From NCBI GenBank assembly GCA_037137375.1, contig JBAXKJ010000006.1, positions 62,001 to 126,000 of the forward strand: a stretch of 64,000 bases of DNA. Reading direction: 5' to 3'. Position numbers and translations under genes: made by a program. Positions 25,658 through 36,700 of the stretch are shown here, piece by piece (the first letter of the stretch is position 1; each line of letters begins with the position of its first letter). The notes under the pieces are model-generated. The model did not search any database. It saw only the letters and a list, made by a program, of their open reading frames with translations, and was not told the DNA's origin. The DNA is from CAINVV01 sp037137375 (GTDB lineage Bacteria > Bacteroidota > Bacteroidia > Bacteroidales > Prolixibacteraceae).

Positions 25658-27187
25658 TCATTGTTTTTTTATATTCATACGAAGTTGAAGTTGTGCCTGG
25701 TACAATGATGCTGGGTCGGCAATCCTTCCTGGTGATTCATAAGCCCCGAGCTGATCGTTTTTGAATGTCGTTCCTTTGCTCATAAATCCGACAATAATCG
25801 GATTGGGAACTCTCCAGTACCAGGGTTTAACGGGCCAGAATTCAAATTCCTGAAAGGCTTCGTTGGTTTGTGTATAATTCCAGAATACTAAACCTGTGAG
25901 GTGGTTGGGCATATTGACATTTGCGCCACCCCCTCTATTATTCAATAATCCACCTTCTACTTCATCCAGCAGAGTGTTGCGCGGCTGACTGGAGTGAGAT
26001 TCAAAACAGGTATTTTTTGGATATTTACACTTCCGGATGACTGTATTCATAGACGATTCGGCTACGCCAAAAGAGTGCCACATCCCTGCATTGTCTGTCA
26101 GGTTGGATAAAAGAATGTTGGTCGATCCGTGCGCACTGATCGCATTATGTCCGGGGTTGCCATCTACCATACAATCTGATATCGTCATGTTCGCGCATCT
26201 TTTAGTGACTGCCCCCGCATTGCAATCGGTAAACCGGCAATTTTTCATCCACGAGTTGGTGCAACCAATGAATTGAAGTAAGGAATAACCACTGTCGTCT
26301 TGCCACGAACGGTGATGAACAAAAGCTGATTTCCAATTTCCGACAAATGCCAAATCCTCTATACCAACTTCTTCGATGTGAGCAAACTTGTATACTTCCC
26401 ATTTGTATTTGGGATCGACCGGATACGAAATGGGTGCTTGTAAAAGTATTGTGTTCCTGTTGACGGATACAACCTGATAAAATACTTGGATGACTACCCC
26501 TTTTGTAAGCAGGAATGTCCATGTTGAATCAATAAGGCGGCCGGTCACTGCCTCCCTGATTAATTCCGGTGCGTTGCTTTGCATTTTTAAAGAAATCCAA
26601 TCTTTTTCTTTTAATCCATCAGTTGCAGTTAATGTTAAGGCAAGGCTTCCAATCGAAGAACTTTCTGACACGTCGCCGATTTTTTTGTCAGTTCCCGTTC
26701 CTTTCATTTGAAACAGGTAGGGGACAGTCCACATTTTCGTCGGATCTTCGGGTTGAAGGGTAACGCCCATAAATAGCTCAGTCCCATTTACACCTGAGCC
26801 ACTACCTCTGAGAATAATGTTACTGCTTCTCGATGCGATGGGGTTGGGTGAATCGTTCTTGACATTGACCAAAAATCTCCCTTTGGGGAAGAAAACGATG
26901 CCCGAACCATTCTGATTGGCGGCATCAATAGCTTTTTGAATCGCTACTTTATCCGATAGGGTATCATTGGGTATAGCTCCAAAAGCAGTGACATCGAAAA
27001 TCTTATAATTTGTTATGGTGGGTATTTCTTTTTCGCCGCAATGGTATCCCGCATACGAAAAATCGGGAAGTATTGAATTCTCTGATTTGTTCTGAAAAGC
27101 CCTGAATAATTCCGAATTATTTTCCTGTGCAAAGAGTTGAACAACTGCAGCTAGAAGAACCAAACTTGTCAAAAAAAGATTTTTCAT
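25658..27187 (-). CDS. Pectate-lyase-like right-handed beta-helix protein
   Basis: A 509-residue exported protein (signal peptide MKNLFLTSLVLLAAVVQLFA). The beta-helix entry motif is plain: FDVTAFGAIPNDTLSDKVAI followed by AIDAANQNGSGIVFFPKGRF, characteristic of the Pectate_lyase_3/GH28-like superfamily. Repeated short strands with Asn/Gly turns (CTNSWMKNCRFTDCNAGA, CANMTISDCMVDGNPGHN) make up the helix. These proteins include lyases, hydrolases and epimerases on acidic polysaccharides; the catalytic type cannot be assigned. It is the first enzyme gene downstream of the SusC/SusD genes, separated from them by a strong stem-loop at 27305–27340. Confidence 0.75.
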   Translation of the reverse strand: MKNLFLTSLVLLAAVVQLFAQENNSELFRAFQNKSENSILPDFSYAGYHCGEKEIPTITNYKIFDVTAFGAIPNDTLSDKVAIQKAIDAANQNGSGIVFFPKGRFLVNVKNDSPNPIASRSSNIILRGSGSGVNGTELFMGVTLQPEDPTKMWTVPYLFQMKGTGTDKKIGDVSESSSIGSLALTLTATDGLKEKDWISLKMQSNAPELIREAVTGRLIDSTWTFLLTKGVVIQVFYQVVSVNRNTILLQAPISYPVDPKYKWEVYKFAHIEEVGIEDLAFVGNWKSAFVHHRSWQDDSGYSLLQFIGCTNSWMKNCRFTDCNAGAVTKRCANMTISDCMVDGNPGHNAISAHGSTNILLSNLTDNAGMWHSFGVAESSMNTVIRKCKYPKNTCFESHSSQPRNTLLDEVEGGLLNNRGGGANVNMPNHLTGLVFWNYTQTNEAFQEFEFWPVKPWYWRVPNPIIVGFMSKGTTFKNDQLGAYESPGRIADPASLYQAQLQLRMNIKKQ

Positions 27188-27304
27188 GTATACGTCAAAT
27201 TAATTTATTATCCGGAATTTATTATTGGAGACTATTTTGGAGCAGCTACTACCTAAAAGTACAAAATGCTCAGACAGTCTATTCGACTAATTTTCAGGAA
27301 CATA

Positions 27305-27340
27305 AAGTGCGAAGGAGTTAATCATAGCTCCTTCGCACTT
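27305..27340 (-). terminator. Stem-loop between SusD and the first enzyme gene
   Basis: Perfect 13-bp inverted repeat: AAGTGCGAAGGAG and CTCCTTCGCACTT with a 10-base loop, 39 bp past the SusD stop. There is no proper T-run on either strand, so it may act as a partial terminator or as an mRNA-stabilising end that keeps SusC/SusD transcripts more abundant than those of the enzymes downstream. Confidence 0.65.
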
Positions 27341-27378
27341 ATTAATAAATAACTTTTAAATTCCAGTAATCATCGTGA

Positions 27379-29040
27379 CTACCATCCAGGATTTTGTGTC
27401 AGGTTTTTATTGATATATACCTCAGACTGAGGAATCGGGTAGAGGTACATTTTATCATCCCAGATACGCGCAGGAAGTAATTCCTGTGTATTATAGGTTA
27501 AAATAGCGCCATTTTGGGTGATTCTTATTCCGTATATTTTTTTCACCACATCACCAATTTTCCAACGACGGATGTCCCAAAAACGATGATCTTCAAAGGC
27601 GAGTTCAATGCGCCGTTCATTTCGGATGCGAATCCTGAATTCATTCTGTGTATTGTCTCCAATAATCGCCGGCATGGTTGCATTCGCCCGCACACGGTTC
27701 AAAGCTTCACGTGCAGATATTGTGTAGGTAGCATCTTTAAAATCAGGACCCTTCCATTCATTTAATGCTTCTGCATAATTGAGCATAATTTCGGCATAAC
27801 GGAACAATACATAATGATGTGGTTTCGATATAGGACTTACAGCACTCAAAGAAACAGTTTGATCGATATACTTTTTCAAATAGTAACCTGTGAGCGTTGC
27901 TCCGTTGGTCGGATATCCATTCAGCCCCCCATCAAATGTCTGAATCGTTTTTGTCATCAATACCGAACCATTATAGGCAATCGTCTTGGCAAAACGTGGA
28001 TCACGGTTTAAGTATGGGTTTGCGGCATATACCGGATTACTCCAACTGAAAGGGGTTCCATCTTTCATTTCGAACGCATCCACCAGATTTTGAGTTGGGG
28101 TATTTCCGCTGTTACCCCCTTCAAAGCCAATCGGGAGATTTCTTGCTTCAAAATCATTACTGTTTCCATTCCTTCTTTCAAAAATAAGTTCTTTTGCTGT
28201 CAGCATCGTATTCCCATTGCTAAACAAATTAACAGCAGGCTCAAACTTATACCAACCATTTGTTTCGGAATTTAATATCAGATCCAATGAAGCTTTGGCT
28301 GCTCGATCCCATTTAGCAGGATCGTTGGTTGGATTATGCAGCGCACTGGCGGCATATAAAAGCGCCCTCGACTTAAGAGCCAAGGCAGCACCTCTGGTTG
28401 CCCGCCCTGTTTCAAGGAAATAGGAGCGATAAGTTACCGGTAAAATTGGAGCAATAGCATCACACTCCTTTGCAATAAAATCTACAACCTGATCATAGGA
28501 TGATTTCTGAACCTGATTGATTTCATCCATGGAATAGGTTTTAGTAAGCAGCGGGATATCTCCATATCTTTTAGATAATTCGAAAAAGAAATATGCTCGC
28601 AGAAACCTGACCTCGTAAGGATAAACCGCAGCTTTAGCCGAATCAGTTTTATAAGTTGCATTATCCTTGAATCTATCAAGATCCTTGAGGGAGAAATTTT
28701 CAAGAAAGACATTTGAAGAACGGATTGCGCTAAAATATGTTGACCAAACATCATCAACAGTATTTAATTTACTCCAGGTATTATTGTAGATGTCGTAAAC
28801 ATTGTTGTTTTGCCAGGTATAAACGGCATTGTCTGTTGCCGCATCGCGCATGGCACCTCCGATCGCTCCAAAATCCGACTGTAACTGCCCGTAGATATGG
28901 GTTACATCTTTGGCTATTTCATCAAAATAAGCATAGGAATAGGTTTTTGACTGCCCTATAACTTCATCAAAATCAAGATATTTGCAACTTGTCAGAGTTA
29001 CTATTACCAAACAAATGACTGTAATATATTTTCTATACAT
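27379..29040 (-). CDS. SusD/RagB-family glycan-binding lipoprotein (second pair)
   Basis: A 553-residue outer-membrane lipoprotein; the signal ends at the lipobox cysteine in VTLTSCKYLDFDE. The mature region has the N-terminal helical TPR-like layout of SusD (SSNVFLENF, VRFLRAYFFFELSKRYGDIPL) and the C-terminal signature (RYAEIMLNYAEALNE, RIRNERRIELAFEDHRFWDIRRW, LYPIPQSEVYINKNLTQNPGW). It captures glycan fragments at the surface and caps the adjacent SusC channel. It lies 11 bp downstream of its SusC partner. The RFWDIRRW ending and LTQNPGW terminus are standard for the family. Confidence 0.95.
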   Translation of the reverse strand: MYRKYITVICLVIVTLTSCKYLDFDEVIGQSKTYSYAYFDEIAKDVTHIYGQLQSDFGAIGGAMRDAATDNAVYTWQNNNVYDIYNNTWSKLNTVDDVWSTYFSAIRSSNVFLENFSLKDLDRFKDNATYKTDSAKAAVYPYEVRFLRAYFFFELSKRYGDIPLLTKTYSMDEINQVQKSSYDQVVDFIAKECDAIAPILPVTYRSYFLETGRATRGAALALKSRALLYAASALHNPTNDPAKWDRAAKASLDLILNSETNGWYKFEPAVNLFSNGNTMLTAKELIFERRNGNSNDFEARNLPIGFEGGNSGNTPTQNLVDAFEMKDGTPFSWSNPVYAANPYLNRDPRFAKTIAYNGSVLMTKTIQTFDGGLNGYPTNGATLTGYYLKKYIDQTVSLSAVSPISKPHHYVLFRYAEIMLNYAEALNEWKGPDFKDATYTISAREALNRVRANATMPAIIGDNTQNEFRIRIRNERRIELAFEDHRFWDIRRWKIGDVVKKIYGIRITQNGAILTYNTQELLPARIWDDKMYLYPIPQSEVYINKNLTQNPGW

Positions 29041-29051
29041 CGTATTAAATT

Positions 29052-31967
29052 TTAAAAATTAAACTTCAAACCCAGAAAAATGTTAGTTACAGTGGGATTA
29101 CCAACGACAAATTTCGCGTATTGGTAGGTCGTAAAAAGGTTATTTGCCCTGGCATAAACCTGACAATTGTCTATTCTAACTTTTTTTGTTAAAGATTGAG
29201 GAAGATTATAATAGACATTTAGGTTTCGAAGACTAAAATAGGATCCGTCAACAAGCCACTGCGTACTGTTTTGAAAATTATTGGCATTCTCGAGAGTAGT
29301 TAGTCTCGGAAGATTTGCAGAAGCTTTGGTCGCCTCAGTCCAACGAACATTATCGTTCAGATACCAGGTTGAAATATTTGTGTTGTTTCGTAAAGGCCAA
29401 TAAACACTGGCCGTGTTGAGAACCTGACTGTAATTTGAAATCCCCTGAAACAGTGCATCAATGCCAAAATTCTTGTATTCAAATCCAATTTTTATGCCAT
29501 AATAAATTTCAGGAAGAGTGGTTGAATATCCTGATGCAATTACATCGTACTGATCAATAACACCATCGTTATTTTGATCTTTGTATTTAATATCTCCGGG
29601 TTTTACATCTGAGAATTTCTGTTTTGGACTATTGTTAATATCTACCAAATCGTTAAAATATCCAATTGCCTGTAATCCATAGAACTGCCCCACAGCGTTA
29701 CCCTTTTTTGAAAGATAATCATAAGGGACAAATCCTTCATTGTTCTCAATAATTTTTGTTTTGGCTAAAGAAAAATTGCCTTGTACGTAATATTTAAAAG
29801 GACGGGTATCCTCATTCCAGGTGGCCGATATTTCATATCCTTTAAAATCGTTTATGCCAGCACAAATACTGGGTACCGGAATACCTATTGCCGAAGATAT
29901 AATATTGTTGGCACTAACTAAAATATCGCTTCGTCTTTCATAAAATGCATCACCGGTGAAGGTGAGTCTTTTAAATGCTTTCAGATCAATGCCTAAATTC
30001 ACTTTTTCGCCGGTTTCAGGTGTTAAATATCCTACAGGAAGAGGTCCTTCCTTTGTTCCTCCAAACGAAACATTTCCATCCTGAAAAGTATATCCGGTTC
30101 CGGCAATCCAGTATTGTCGGTCGAGTTCGTATTGAAGGCTGCCATCATAACCCGATTTCCCCCAGGAGGCCCGAAGTTTTAGCAGATCCAAAGACTTGGA
30201 AGTAAAGAATGATTCTTTGGTGATCACCCATCCTGCGGAAATTGCGGGATAGGTCCGAAATTTATTCCCAGCACTTAAAAGACTGGTCCCATAGTGATTA
30301 ATAACTAAATCCAGCATGTACCTATCTTTGAAATCATAGCCAGCGGTTCCAACAAAGTATTGTCTTTTTCTGGTTAAGTTTCTTCCTGAAGGTATATCTG
30401 TTTCCTGACGAAAAATCGCACTGGCAATTAGGTTATTGGCCCCGAAAGATCTGTCGTATAAAACCTTTGCTTCCAGGCCAGAGGTAATAAACTGACTCGA
30501 AAGAGAGCTACTATAAGCTAATGCACTTTCATTGCCCAGCATCAATGAATTCTTGGTTACAGCCCCTGTGACAGGATCCACTACAGGTGTATTTACCTGA
30601 TAAGCATAAGTTTTACTTTGACTTTCAGCATAGGTTGCATTATTATCGTATGAAGCGGCAACCTCAAAGCTCAGGTTGTTGACAACCATCGAAAGGTCTT
30701 GGATGACTCTGATATCCGATTGAAACATTCGCCCGTTGCTGCTGTCATAACCTGTGCTGGCAATATTGGCGATAGGGTTGGTTTTAAAAATATTGTTACT
30801 ACCCCATGAACCACTCTGTGTAAAAATAGGAAACGCTGCAGAAGGAACACCCACTAAATTATTAAAGATACTTGCATCCGAAGCATAAGGTCCTTTACTT
30901 TCTGACAACTTCCCCAACAAAGAAAACATTACACGTGTAGTTTTTGTTGCGTCAATGTCCAAATTCGCGCGGATATTTAGATCATAACTTCTCATTTGAG
31001 TTGATGTCCGACCATCATATTCGGTATATTTCGGATTCAGAATGCCAAAATCGTTTTTATAATTAATTAAACTAAAGTAACGCACTCGATTTCCTCCTCC
31101 CTGAAAGGTCATGTTCAACTGGTTCTTTTGGGTCTTATCACGAAGTCCTTCTTTCAACCAATTCACGTTTGGGTAAAGATCGGGGTCTCCGGTACCTGAA
31201 GTAAAATTGGCAATATCGGTCGGACTATACCGGACAGGCAATCCGTCATTGATCAGAGCCTCGTTGACTGCATTAGCATACGAAGAAGCATCAGCCATTT
31301 GCGGAATGTTTGTGGGTAATCCAATGCCATGAATATAGCTCACACTAATCTTTTTTGAATCATAACTACCTCTCTTGGTCTTAACAACAATAACTCCGTT
31401 GGCACCACGCGCCCCCCAAAGTGCAGTTGCTGACGCATCCTTCAGTACGGTGACAGACTCAATTTCTTCCTTGGAGAGATATGACCAGTCGCGGGGGAAT
31501 CCATCGACTATAACTAACGGGGAACTATGCCCCCGGAAATTCACAGGTAATATTCCCATAATGGCATCGGAGGCACTGACCGTTGAATTTTTTATAATTT
31601 CATCGGAAGTTACAGTGGTAAGCGCTTGAGTTTGTCGTGATGAAGTTACCCTGGAATTCCCCATGTTTTTTATCTCATCCGATTCATCTATAACTATTTT
31701 CAAATCACCATTTCCATTCGCTGTTACCCGTTTGCATTTTGCATCAGCAAGTACAACCTCGATCACATTCACTTTTGTGGTTTGAATCACAAATGTTCCG
31801 TCTTCTTTTGATAATGTATTGTTTGATGATGTACCAACTTCCTGTATCAAAGCACCCCTGATAGGCTGGCCATCCTGGTCGGTTACTTTTCCGGATATTT
31901 TTTTCTGCGCATTTGCCGTTATAGTCAACACAAAGACAAATGACAATAGGTATATAATTTTATTCAT
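29052..31967 (-). CDS. SusC-type TonB-dependent transporter (second pair)
   Basis: A 971-residue outer-membrane importer. After the signal peptide (MNKIIYLLSFVFVLTITANA) comes a carboxypeptidase-D-regulatory-like domain (KISGKVTDQDGQPIRGALI), then the plug with the SusC hallmark ESVTVLKDASATALWGARG and the 22-stranded barrel ending in FLGLKFNF. There is no STN domain, so this transporter probably does not signal to the FecR/sigma pair. It lies 34 bp after the upstream SusD gene and 11 bp before its own SusD. Below-average length for SusC but complete at both ends. Confidence 0.95.
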   Translation of the reverse strand: MNKIIYLLSFVFVLTITANAQKKISGKVTDQDGQPIRGALIQEVGTSSNNTLSKEDGTFVIQTTKVNVIEVVLADAKCKRVTANGNGDLKIVIDESDEIKNMGNSRVTSSRQTQALTTVTSDEIIKNSTVSASDAIMGILPVNFRGHSSPLVIVDGFPRDWSYLSKEEIESVTVLKDASATALWGARGANGVIVVKTKRGSYDSKKISVSYIHGIGLPTNIPQMADASSYANAVNEALINDGLPVRYSPTDIANFTSGTGDPDLYPNVNWLKEGLRDKTQKNQLNMTFQGGGNRVRYFSLINYKNDFGILNPKYTEYDGRTSTQMRSYDLNIRANLDIDATKTTRVMFSLLGKLSESKGPYASDASIFNNLVGVPSAAFPIFTQSGSWGSNNIFKTNPIANIASTGYDSSNGRMFQSDIRVIQDLSMVVNNLSFEVAASYDNNATYAESQSKTYAYQVNTPVVDPVTGAVTKNSLMLGNESALAYSSSLSSQFITSGLEAKVLYDRSFGANNLIASAIFRQETDIPSGRNLTRKRQYFVGTAGYDFKDRYMLDLVINHYGTSLLSAGNKFRTYPAISAGWVITKESFFTSKSLDLLKLRASWGKSGYDGSLQYELDRQYWIAGTGYTFQDGNVSFGGTKEGPLPVGYLTPETGEKVNLGIDLKAFKRLTFTGDAFYERRSDILVSANNIISSAIGIPVPSICAGINDFKGYEISATWNEDTRPFKYYVQGNFSLAKTKIIENNEGFVPYDYLSKKGNAVGQFYGLQAIGYFNDLVDINNSPKQKFSDVKPGDIKYKDQNNDGVIDQYDVIASGYSTTLPEIYYGIKIGFEYKNFGIDALFQGISNYSQVLNTASVYWPLRNNTNISTWYLNDNVRWTEATKASANLPRLTTLENANNFQNSTQWLVDGSYFSLRNLNVYYNLPQSLTKKVRIDNCQVYARANNLFTTYQYAKFVVGNPTVTNIFLGLKFNF

Positions 31968-32001
31968 ATTTTTCTTTATCGCTTGTTAATTAGATTGAAA
32001 A

Positions 32002-33729
32002 TTACCAACCTGGATTTTGTATCAACCCATATTTTTTATTGATCTCAGCAACTGGAATTGGCTGAAGATAAAGACGGGGATTAAAATTTTCGTACGATAC
32101 CCTTGGGTCTGGAGTAGGTATTTTCGCATAGGTGAAGCCTGTACCGACTTTCGTTATCACCAAACCAGTCAAATGAGCCGTAGTTTTCCATATATCGCTA
32201 CGTTTCCAGCGATTCAGATCAAAAAACCGAACTTGTTCATAGGCATATTCCAAAACATTTTCACGAAGGATCGCATTCCGAAGTGTTACTTTATCCATCC
32301 CTGCCTTTAATCCTGGCATTCCGGCTCTTTGTCTTACCATATTAATATATGAATAAGCTTCGTTGCCACGATCCAGCTCGTTTAACGCCTCAGCAATACT
32401 TAAATACACTTCGGGCAAACGTAATAATGGAAATTCATAATACTTGCCATTATTTGTTACCTGATCCTGGAAAAATTTACGGCACAAAAACCCTGTGAAT
32501 CTAGCATAAGCAGTGTACTCAATTCCTCCAACATAGCATTGTGCTTTTCTTCCTGCATATTGATCATCGTTAATGACGACGGTTTCGTATAAACGGATAT
32601 CCCGAACAGGTATCCCATTTTTGAAGAATGGATTTGCTGCATGATCAGGGTTATCCCAACTAAAATCTGAACCATCAGCCATTGGAAACATATCGACAAG
32701 ATTAAGTGTTGAAGAGGCCATACCGTATCTCATTTGGGCAAATTCCCACATACTTGTTGACCAGGTGATGTACCACCTCGATGATATTAAAATTTCATTA
32801 TTGCCCCGGTTAAAATAGGCTGCCTGAAAATCCGCTCTCGGATTACCGGTATTCACCAATTGATAAATACCATTTTGTTTTTGTTGATTAATGAAATCCA
32901 TTCCTGCGTCAAGAGCTTTTTGCCAGTACATTTTGTCATATTTTCCATGCCAAACATATTTTTTGTCGGCTGCTTCACCTGCCAAATAAGGCTGGTCAGC
33001 ATTAAACAAGGGACTTGCAGAAAACAACAAAACGCGAATTTTCAAGGCCATCGCTGCAGCCTTGGTCATACGTCCATCATCCTCCGGAGAAACGCTCCAG
33101 GGCAGCACAGCAGCAGCTTTATCCAACAAAGCAGCAATACTGTCAACATATGCTGCAGCGGTTAATCGTTCAGTATTAAAGTTATCTGCCGGTTTATACG
33201 AATGGCCTATCCAGGGCATTCCCCCGAAAAAACGGAACATATCGGAACAATGGAAAGCAATAATCACCTTAGCTTCGGCTTTGCGAATTTCTTTTTCAGT
33301 TTTGGTCATATCGGGCACCTTATCCACATTTTCGATGAACAGATAAGCATTCCTGATTCCACTAATAGCTCCTCGCTTATTCGAGTCGTCATAAAAAGAA
33401 TAGGGCATTGAGCCAGCAGCTAATGAAGCATCAGCACTTCCACCATAATCCCAGGCTGCACCGGCCTTCGCATTGGAATCTAAATCGGTTATAGATTCAA
33501 GCATGTGCCATGATATTCGCCCATTTACAATAAGCCCTTGCGGAAGTGACCTGTATACCTGGGCCAAAGCCTCTTCTGCATACACTTTACTTGAATAAAC
33601 CTGCTCCAGGGTTACATCGGTACTTGTTTTCTTTTCGAGAAAATTATCCCCTAGTCTTAAATCTTCACACCCTGAAAACAATATAAGGAAGAGCGATATG
33701 CCTAATGAATATTTTATGAATCGTTTCAT
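32002..33729 (-). CDS. SusD/RagB-family glycan-binding lipoprotein (first pair)
   Basis: A 575-residue outer-membrane lipoprotein with lipobox LILFSGCEDLRLGD. SusD features include EALAQVYRSLPQG, NAYLFIENV, KAEAKVIIAFHCSDMFRFFGG, LRLPEVYLSIAEALNELD, and the C-terminal YEQVRFFDLNRWKRSDIW and YLQPIPVAEINKKYGLIQNP. It is 12 bp downstream of the STN-containing SusC gene, with which it forms the primary glycan-capture complex of the locus. It is only distantly similar to the second SusD, which suggests that the two pairs take different parts of the substrate. Confidence 0.95.
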   Translation of the reverse strand: MKRFIKYSLGISLFLILFSGCEDLRLGDNFLEKKTSTDVTLEQVYSSKVYAEEALAQVYRSLPQGLIVNGRISWHMLESITDLDSNAKAGAAWDYGGSADASLAAGSMPYSFYDDSNKRGAISGIRNAYLFIENVDKVPDMTKTEKEIRKAEAKVIIAFHCSDMFRFFGGMPWIGHSYKPADNFNTERLTAAAYVDSIAALLDKAAAVLPWSVSPEDDGRMTKAAAMALKIRVLLFSASPLFNADQPYLAGEAADKKYVWHGKYDKMYWQKALDAGMDFINQQKQNGIYQLVNTGNPRADFQAAYFNRGNNEILISSRWYITWSTSMWEFAQMRYGMASSTLNLVDMFPMADGSDFSWDNPDHAANPFFKNGIPVRDIRLYETVVINDDQYAGRKAQCYVGGIEYTAYARFTGFLCRKFFQDQVTNNGKYYEFPLLRLPEVYLSIAEALNELDRGNEAYSYINMVRQRAGMPGLKAGMDKVTLRNAILRENVLEYAYEQVRFFDLNRWKRSDIWKTTAHLTGLVITKVGTGFTYAKIPTPDPRVSYENFNPRLYLQPIPVAEINKKYGLIQNPGW

Positions 33730-33741
33730 GATAACAGCGTT

Positions 33742-36700
33742 TTAAAATGTTATGTTGAATCCTAAGTTGTAAACCTTAACAATCGGATAGGTAATATTTG
33801 TATCGGGAGAACCCTCAGGATCAGTCAGCTTAAAATTATCGAATGTAAGCAGGTTATAACCTGTAAGGGTGACTCCTAAAGAGGTAATGCCAATTCGCTT
33901 TAGCATCGGCTGTTCCGAGAAAGTGTAACCCAAAGTCAAATTTTTAAGCCTTAAATAAGACCCATCGCGAACATATAAATCAGATAATCTGTAATTATTA
34001 GTTGTGCTAATTGTTGAGACGCGTGGAAGTTTTGCCGTTTCGGCTGTTTCGGGTGTCCACAGTTGCTCTGCCTGGAATATAAATAAACCTCGACTTTCAT
34101 TATTAAACGGTTTCAAAAAAGAATCACCAAGTTGCAAATTGCGTGCTGTTACACCTGTCCAGTTCATTGTAAAACTAAAGCCATTATATTCGACACCGTA
34201 GTTTAAACCTGCCGTATAATTAGGCCGGTTCGAATTTCCAATCTTCATTTGGTCGTCCGGGGTAATCAATCCATCATTGTTCAAATCTTTGTATTTAACA
34301 TCACCAGGATACACTTTCAAACCTGGGTTCGGCAAACCGGCAACGACATTTCCATTTGAATCGAAATCTGTCGATTTATAAAAACCATTTGACACATATC
34401 CGAAGATATCGCCCACCGAGTTACCCGTTCTCCACATATAAGGTTGATTGGGCGTAACTTCGTCCTGAAAGATAATTTTGTTCTTAGCGTAAGATAAATT
34501 GCCTGTGATCCAATATCTTATTTTCTTCAATGTTTGATTCCATTTCGCCTCAATTTCATATCCTTTGTTATTCACTTTACCCATATTCACTACAGGAAGG
34601 ATACTCGAAGACAGACCAGAAATGCCGGGGATCGTACCCCTGCTAATCAAAATGTCCTTGCGTTGTTCGCTAAAAACATCGGCTGTTATTTTCAATCGGT
34701 TTTGTAAAAAGGCAATATCAATCCCCAGGTTTTGCTTTAATGAGGTTTCCCAGGTAACAAAAGGATTTCCAAGTCTTTGCTCCTGAGCACCCTTTAAAAT
34801 GGTGGGTGAATCAACGCCAAAATTAGTCCCATTCGCAAATCCGCCCCCATAACTACCACCTATTGTACCCGGCAAATCGACTTTATAAGTATCAGGCAAA
34901 TACAGATAGCGATTCCCACTCACATTATCATTACCGACCAATCCCATTGTAGCACGTATCTTGAGATAATTAATAATTTTTTGATTCTTCATAAAACGCT
35001 CTTCGGATAGAACATAACCTAACGAACCGGCAGGAAATAAACCATATCTGCGCCCTTTTGCGAAATTCTCGGAGCCATTGTACCCGACATTAAATTCGGC
35101 AAGGTATTTCGATTTATAGTCATAAGTTTGTCGCCCAACCAGCCCAACATAAGCAGTTGGCAGTTCTGGAAACTGAGAGGGATAATACCTTTTGCTTTGG
35201 TTGTAAAGAACGAGGGTTCCAAGGCTGTGATCTCCAAACTTCCGGTTATACCTTAGACTCGCTTCAACGTACCAGTTTCGACTCTTTGAATTTGATTCAG
35301 CGTAATTGAGTTGGGGATCTTTACCTGCAATACGGTATATAATAGTCTTGTCAAATGCAGGGTCTGTCACTGGCATGCCTGGGTTATAGAGTGAAGATCT
35401 GTAAAATGGGGAATAAGTCTCCGTAGAACCGCCTCGTGTCTTATTAAATGTATAAGAAGTATTATAAGCCCCTTTGACTTCAGCTGACAATCCTTTGGTT
35501 ATTACATCTAGTTTTTGTTTTAGCGTAACATCAAAATTCATTGTATTGTTTAGACTTGTATTTGTCCCTTTTCCATAAACACCGGTTAATGGATTCAGGA
35601 CTAATACCCCTGGAAAAGTAGCCGCATCTGATAAAATCAACTTGCCATCAACAATACCAGGTCCGGAGAATGGGTTAGACCAACCGACTGCACTATTCCA
35701 AAAAAGACTTATGGGATTTGGGTCTTGAGTATCACCAATTATGCCGCCAATATTTAATGCAAGGGTGGTCGTATGGGTAATATCAATATCCAGGTTGGTG
35801 CGGTAGTTGTACCTCTTATATTTATAATTACTATCATAATCGAGTCCATCCTGCTGTTTCATCAATCCGTTTTGATAAAGGAAACCAACCGAAGCAAAAT
35901 ACCTCACATCTTTTGTACCTCCTGATATATTTACATTATGTTGAGTCTGCACTGAATAGTCGTTCATCATATACTTTAGCCAATTGGTGTTTGGGTACAT
36001 AATTGGTTCGTCGCCAAGCCTGAAACGCTCAAGCTGATAATTATTAAATGTCAAAGTCGCTTTCCCATCATTTTTGTCCCTTTGGTTCATTACAGTTGCG
36101 TAAGTATAACTGTCCGTTAAACCAAGTACTTGCGTAGGAGCCTGTACTCCGAATGAGGACGTCACGGCGATCTTTGCCTTTCCTTCCAAACCGCGCCTGG
36201 TCGTTACAAGGACAACCCCATTAGCTCCCCTTACACCAAATACTGCAGTGGCAGATGCATCTTTAAGGACAGTAACACTCTCAATCTCATTGGGATCCAT
36301 CTGAAAAAATCCGCGTTCAACCCCATCGACTAAAAAGAGTGGCTGGGATGCCCCTGCAGACAATGAACCTATACCCCGGATATAAATGGTAGGATCCTCC
36401 ATGCCAGGTTGTCCCGAAGTCTGCACTGAAGATAAGCCCGTTAATTCTCCGGCAAGGGTATTGGCAACACTTGAATTGGGGGAACGAAGCAAGGCTTCAG
36501 TCTTGATGGTAGAAACTGAGCCAGTGAGGGTTTCCTTTTTCTGAACACCATAAGCAACAACAACGACATCTTCCATGGCAACAGACTCTTCCTCCATCAC
36601 GACATCAAAAGTCATTTTTCCTCCAAGAGTGAATTCTTGAGATTTCATCCCTATAAAAGAGAATACAATCGTTTTGGCTGATTCAGGAACAGAAAGATTA

